DNA of 32,235 nucleotides from positions 1 to 32,235 of the IMG/VR virus record IMGVR_UViG_3300025809_000068; one strand, written 5' to 3'. This DNA is from a virus. The stretch's first letter is position 1, and the number at the start of each line of letters is the position of its first letter. The notes below the pieces were generated by a model, which saw nothing but the letters and a program-made list of their open reading frames with translations, was not told the origin of the DNA and searched no databases. Made by a program: the position numbers and the translations under genes. This document shows positions 30,094-32,235 of the stretch, piece by piece.

Positions 30094-30519
30094 TTACTCC
30101 TCTACAAATTGTAGGTTCCTGAGATTCGCTATCTCTTGTTTTAACTTCATTACTTCCATGCGTTTCTTTTCTAACTCTAACTGGTAAAGAGTATTACAAT
30201 TGATGCGTTCTTTTGGAGCACCAATTGGTATTGTAATTTTTGCGTATACACCTATGTCACTTGCTCGTGTTGTAGGCATAGTTGCGTCATAGGGCGTGTT
30301 ATTGTAAGGGTCTTGATATTGATTGTCAATAAAACCCACAACCCCAAACTCTACGTTGGTTGCTGAACCAATCGCATTTTGACAATCTAACTGCCCTGCC
30401 CTAATTCTATCTGATGCGTAGCTCTGTGGCGAGCTAGGCAGATTAAGGTTTAGAGAGCTCGAATCCGCCCAGGCTACTCCGCAGAGCAGACATAGAGCTA
30501 GTAGTAGTATTATTCGCAT
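30094..30519 (-). CDS. Secreted protein with C-terminal helix
   Basis: 141 residues from ATG 30519; a GTG nine bases upstream is also in frame. The signal peptide is MRIILLLALCLLCGVAWA, cleaved before DSS. The mature part has SYASDRIRAGQLDCQNAIG, a beta-rich centre (NVEFGVVGFI, DIGVYAKITIPIG), then RINCNTLYQLELEKKRMEV leading into a charged helix. Two cysteines (in LDCQN and INCNT) could pair. The start lies 77 nt inside the upstream gene. It travels with two other exported proteins, so a shared periplasmic or surface assembly is inferred. I recall similar proteins in marine phages without a function. Confidence 0.75.
   Translation of the reverse strand: MRIILLLALCLLCGVAWADSSSLNLNLPSSPQSYASDRIRAGQLDCQNAIGSATNVEFGVVGFIDNQYQDPYNNTPYDATMPTTRASDIGVYAKITIPIGAPKERINCNTLYQLELEKKRMEVMKLKQEIANLRNLQFVEE
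30301..30329 (-). promoter_or_regulatory. Promoter-like element inside a coding region
   Basis: Minus strand TTGACA (30329-30324), 17-nt spacer, TACAAT (30306-30301): 11 of 12 consensus bases. It lies within the secreted-protein gene, encoding IDNQYQDPYNN, and lacks the A-rich upstream block of P1 to P4. It could drive the membrane coiled-coil gene, but chance is possible. Confidence 0.35.
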
Positions 30520-30904
30520 CGTTCTCACTTTTTATTTTTGAACATATTCTTGAGGTTATGATAGAAGGATCTTTTGTACCTGAAAGGATTTTTGATTTAG
30601 AGCATATGTATGCTACTTTTTCTGCATCTCTTTCTCTTATGTACACTTCTATGTTTTTTCTTTCTAAGTATGGTAAATTGATGAGTTTGTTTGTGCTGGC
30701 AAAAGCTACACTATTCCAGTCTCGATCATAAACACCAATAGAGTACCAATCAATTTCTTGCCGACTATTGAATAGACTCATTCGAACTACCTTTACTCCG
30801 CTTACATATGACGTTTGTAAGTCTGGGTAAGTGGGAGTAAATTGATGGGCACTTGCGTACCCACCTAAACACAATAAAGCAAAAAGTATTATTGAGCGAT
30901 ACAT
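30443..30904 (-). CDS. Secreted Ig-like protein, pilus-chaperone-like
   Basis: 153 residues. A signal peptide MYRSIILFALLCLGGYASA is cleaved before HQFTP. The mature part reads like the first domain of a PapD-type chaperone: VKVVRMSLFNSR, WYSIGVYDRDWNSVAFA, then LPYLERKNIEVYIRE and YICSKSK. Order and spacing fit an Ig fold in which an N-containing strand precedes V.D..W..V.F. Two cysteines (YICS, RICS) may form a disulfide. A second chaperone domain is absent. It overlaps the pilin-like gene by 16 nt and runs 77 nt into the next gene. The chaperone idea is inference. Confidence 0.7.
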   Translation of the reverse strand: MYRSIILFALLCLGGYASAHQFTPTYPDLQTSYVSGVKVVRMSLFNSRQEIDWYSIGVYDRDWNSVAFASTNKLINLPYLERKNIEVYIRERDAEKVAYICSKSKILSGTKDPSIITSRICSKIKSENDANNTTTSSMSALRSSLGGFELSKP

Positions 30905-31392
30905 TCTGCCGTTACCATAGCTGTGTAATCCCCTGCTGGGAAAGATTTATCATAACCATAGTCTGCGGTAGATGAAACGTCAAACCATACAGAACCTGCG
31001 ATCGTTAGATCAAACTCGACTGTATTGTTATACTCGACTTTATTAGTTTCAAACTCTGACATACTTGCGTCCGAGGTTTGACCCACTACTACATCGCCTG
31101 TCCAGTTTACTACGTCTTCTAATACGGGACTAGAGGAGAAGGAGTCTGGGTAGGTGACAATTGCTTTGTAGTGGTCTGCTGCTAAGATGTCGTAACGAAT
31201 AATGGGTTTTACACCACCAGACGCAGAAGACGTACTTAGTTCGCTTGGACTTGGGTTACCGTACACTCCAGACGTATCAGTTTGAATGACACATTTGGAC
31301 TCTACTGTTCCCAAGATGGGTACGTTAGCGAGTGCCGAAGTAGATACTAAGGCGGCTAACAGGATGAAAGGCTTTTTCATATGAATGTCCAT
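30889..31392 (-). CDS. Secreted pilin-like beta-sandwich protein
   Basis: 167 residues; a more natural signal peptide start is M5 at 31380 (MKKPFILLAALVSTSALA, cut before NVP). The mature chain has C36 near its start (VESKCVIQTD) and one more cysteine at the very end (AMVTAECIAQ), which could link the first and last strands. The closing GDYTAMVTAEC resembles the final strand of fimbrial and spore-coat-U-type subunits. The body is strand-rich with many Ser/Thr/Asp. It sits directly upstream of the chaperone-like gene and overlaps it by 16 nt. A surface fibre subunit or adhesin is a reasonable guess; no family was confirmed. Confidence 0.7.
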   Translation of the reverse strand: MDIHMKKPFILLAALVSTSALANVPILGTVESKCVIQTDTSGVYGNPSPSELSTSSASGGVKPIIRYDILAADHYKAIVTYPDSFSSSPVLEDVVNWTGDVVVGQTSDASMSEFETNKVEYNNTVEFDLTIAGSVWFDVSSTADYGYDKSFPAGDYTAMVTAECIAQ

Positions 31393-31422
31393 TTAGGCAT
31401 TAAAGCCTCTGTGGTAGTGTTA

Positions 31423-32235
31423 TTAGTCATATTGGGCCTCTACCATTTCTTCATGAAGCAATTGTTGAGCCAGCCCAACTCTCCTTGCTTTTTCATTGTC
31501 TGGTAGCTTTCCATCTACCAGTACTACTGTATCCGCATACACGCCACCATTGAGTGACCCTGTATAACTGCGGGGTATGTAGTTCATTGCAAAAAGTGCG
31601 TTAGCCTGTGCTGCGGCTTGGTCACTCATTGCTCCAGTATTAATACCACCTAGCATCTTCTCTAGGTTTACTTTTACTTTTTTGATGCGCATCTTGCGCT
31701 CGTATTCTTCCTCTTCGTCAATCTTCGCTTGCTTTTCCATCTCTGCAAGAACAAACTCATCCTGAAGCGGGTCATACACATCTACGTCAGGTATTAACGA
31801 AGGATCATACGGTATTTGGTAGTCAGGGCACGAAGGATCTGATTGTGGGTCAAAGCAAGGATCATACCTATAGCTGTACACCACTGATGGGTTTGCTACT
31901 GTACCGAATCCTTCGACCGAGATCGAGCCGTCACCCCATGCTTCAATCGGAATATCTCCTACACCAACTACTTTGTAAATCTTGTTGCCAGGTAATCCTG
32001 ACCAGTCATCACTTTCTCTAAAAATATACCCGTCTCCGAGTGCATTCTCGTTTGAAACGTGTACAATCATGTCATCTTCTACGTTTTTTATCGCTTGGTA
32101 ACGATATATTACAGATGAAACGGTTAAACCAGCTTGCTGAGGCAGTACATTTTGCATGTACCAGTCATAAGCTGATATTCGTGCCTGTCCGTATACTTCC
32201 TCAGAGTATGAGGAGGGCGCCAAGCAAACTAAGGA
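31423..32235 (-). CDS. Exported hypothetical protein, 5' end cut by window
   Basis: 270 residues visible. The frame is open to the window edge, and the first residues SLVCLAPSSYSEE look like the end of a signal peptide, so the true start lies beyond 32235 and an apparent TTG start at 32223 is not credible. A central Asp/Pro-rich stretch (DPCFDPQSDPSCPDYQIPYD) holds two cysteines. A charged helix follows (EMEKQAKIDEEEEYERKMR), then a conserved-looking end (AAAQANALFAMNYIPRSYTG, GVYADTVVLVDGKLPDN, LAQQLLHEEMVEAQYD). It begins the secreted cassette. A proline after the alanine makes the cleavage site uncertain. I do not recognise a function. Confidence 0.7.
   Translation of the reverse strand, partial: SLVCLAPSSYSEEVYGQARISAYDWYMQNVLPQQAGLTVSSVIYRYQAIKNVEDDMIVHVSNENALGDGYIFRESDDWSGLPGNKIYKVVGVGDIPIEAWGDGSISVEGFGTVANPSVVYSYRYDPCFDPQSDPSCPDYQIPYDPSLIPDVDVYDPLQDEFVLAEMEKQAKIDEEEEYERKMRIKKVKVNLEKMLGGINTGAMSDQAAAQANALFAMNYIPRSYTGSLNGGVYADTVVLVDGKLPDNEKARRVGLAQQLLHEEMVEAQYD

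Noticed and set aside
1-32235. CRISPR arrays, tRNA genes, insertion sequences, integrase and attachment sites
   Set aside because: I looked on both strands and saw no regularly spaced repeats, cloverleaf sequences, transposase or recombinase genes.

Overview
This window looks like part of the late (virion) region of a double-stranded DNA tailed phage with a long non-contractile tail. Every convincing gene lies on the minus strand, so transcription runs from high to low coordinates. The head genes are HK97-type and the tail module follows the lambda order (terminator, major tail protein, G/GT, tape measure, M, L, K, I, J). Signal peptides, a lipobox lipoprotein and consensus sigma70 promoters fit a Gram-negative host. 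Several small genes (the 25-residue MPKGKGTYGS protein, the RFGQQG protein, the YPKC protein) resemble proteins I remember from marine phage genomes, so a marine bacterial host is likely. No integrase, replication gene, tRNA or dedicated endolysin is visible.

Layout in transcription order. (1) 32235-29634: an exported-protein cassette. It holds a secreted protein cut by the window edge, a pilin-like two-cysteine protein, an Ig-like or chaperone-like protein, a secreted protein with a C-terminal helix, and an N-anchored coiled-coil membrane protein. (2) 29616-26223: a perfect promoter drives an apparently leaderless small-terminase gene. A dense run of small genes follows: a holin-like protein, membrane proteins, a lipoprotein, very basic small proteins, an EF-hand membrane protein, a DUF1353 protein and a 44-residue membrane protein. 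(3) 26221-20996: large terminase, then a second perfect promoter, an HNH nuclease, portal, a small Ala/Pro/Lys-tailed protein and a fused protease-major capsid protein with its own internal ribosome binding site. A terminator-like hairpin closes this block. (4) 20939-17422: connector, an enlarged neck protein, tail terminator and major tail protein. (5) 17398-2709: a third promoter followed at once by a terminator-like hairpin, then the tail chaperones joined by a -1 frameshift, tape measure, and tip proteins M, L, K, I and a 2506-residue J-like protein ending in an S74 self-cleaving chaperone. (6) 2709-25: accessory fibre and receptor-binding genes, with a fourth perfect promoter before the last three.

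Genes are tightly packed, with many TAATG or ATGA junctions and short overlaps. The only gaps are short and mostly hold promoters or hairpins; no gene-free stretch reaches 300 bases. The least ordinary features are: four near-identical sigma70 promoters dividing the late genes into units; the frameshift signal with a well-placed stem-loop; the in-frame internal start that can make capsid protein free of protease; the exported pilus-like cassette; and the run of tiny basic and membrane proteins separating the two terminase genes.
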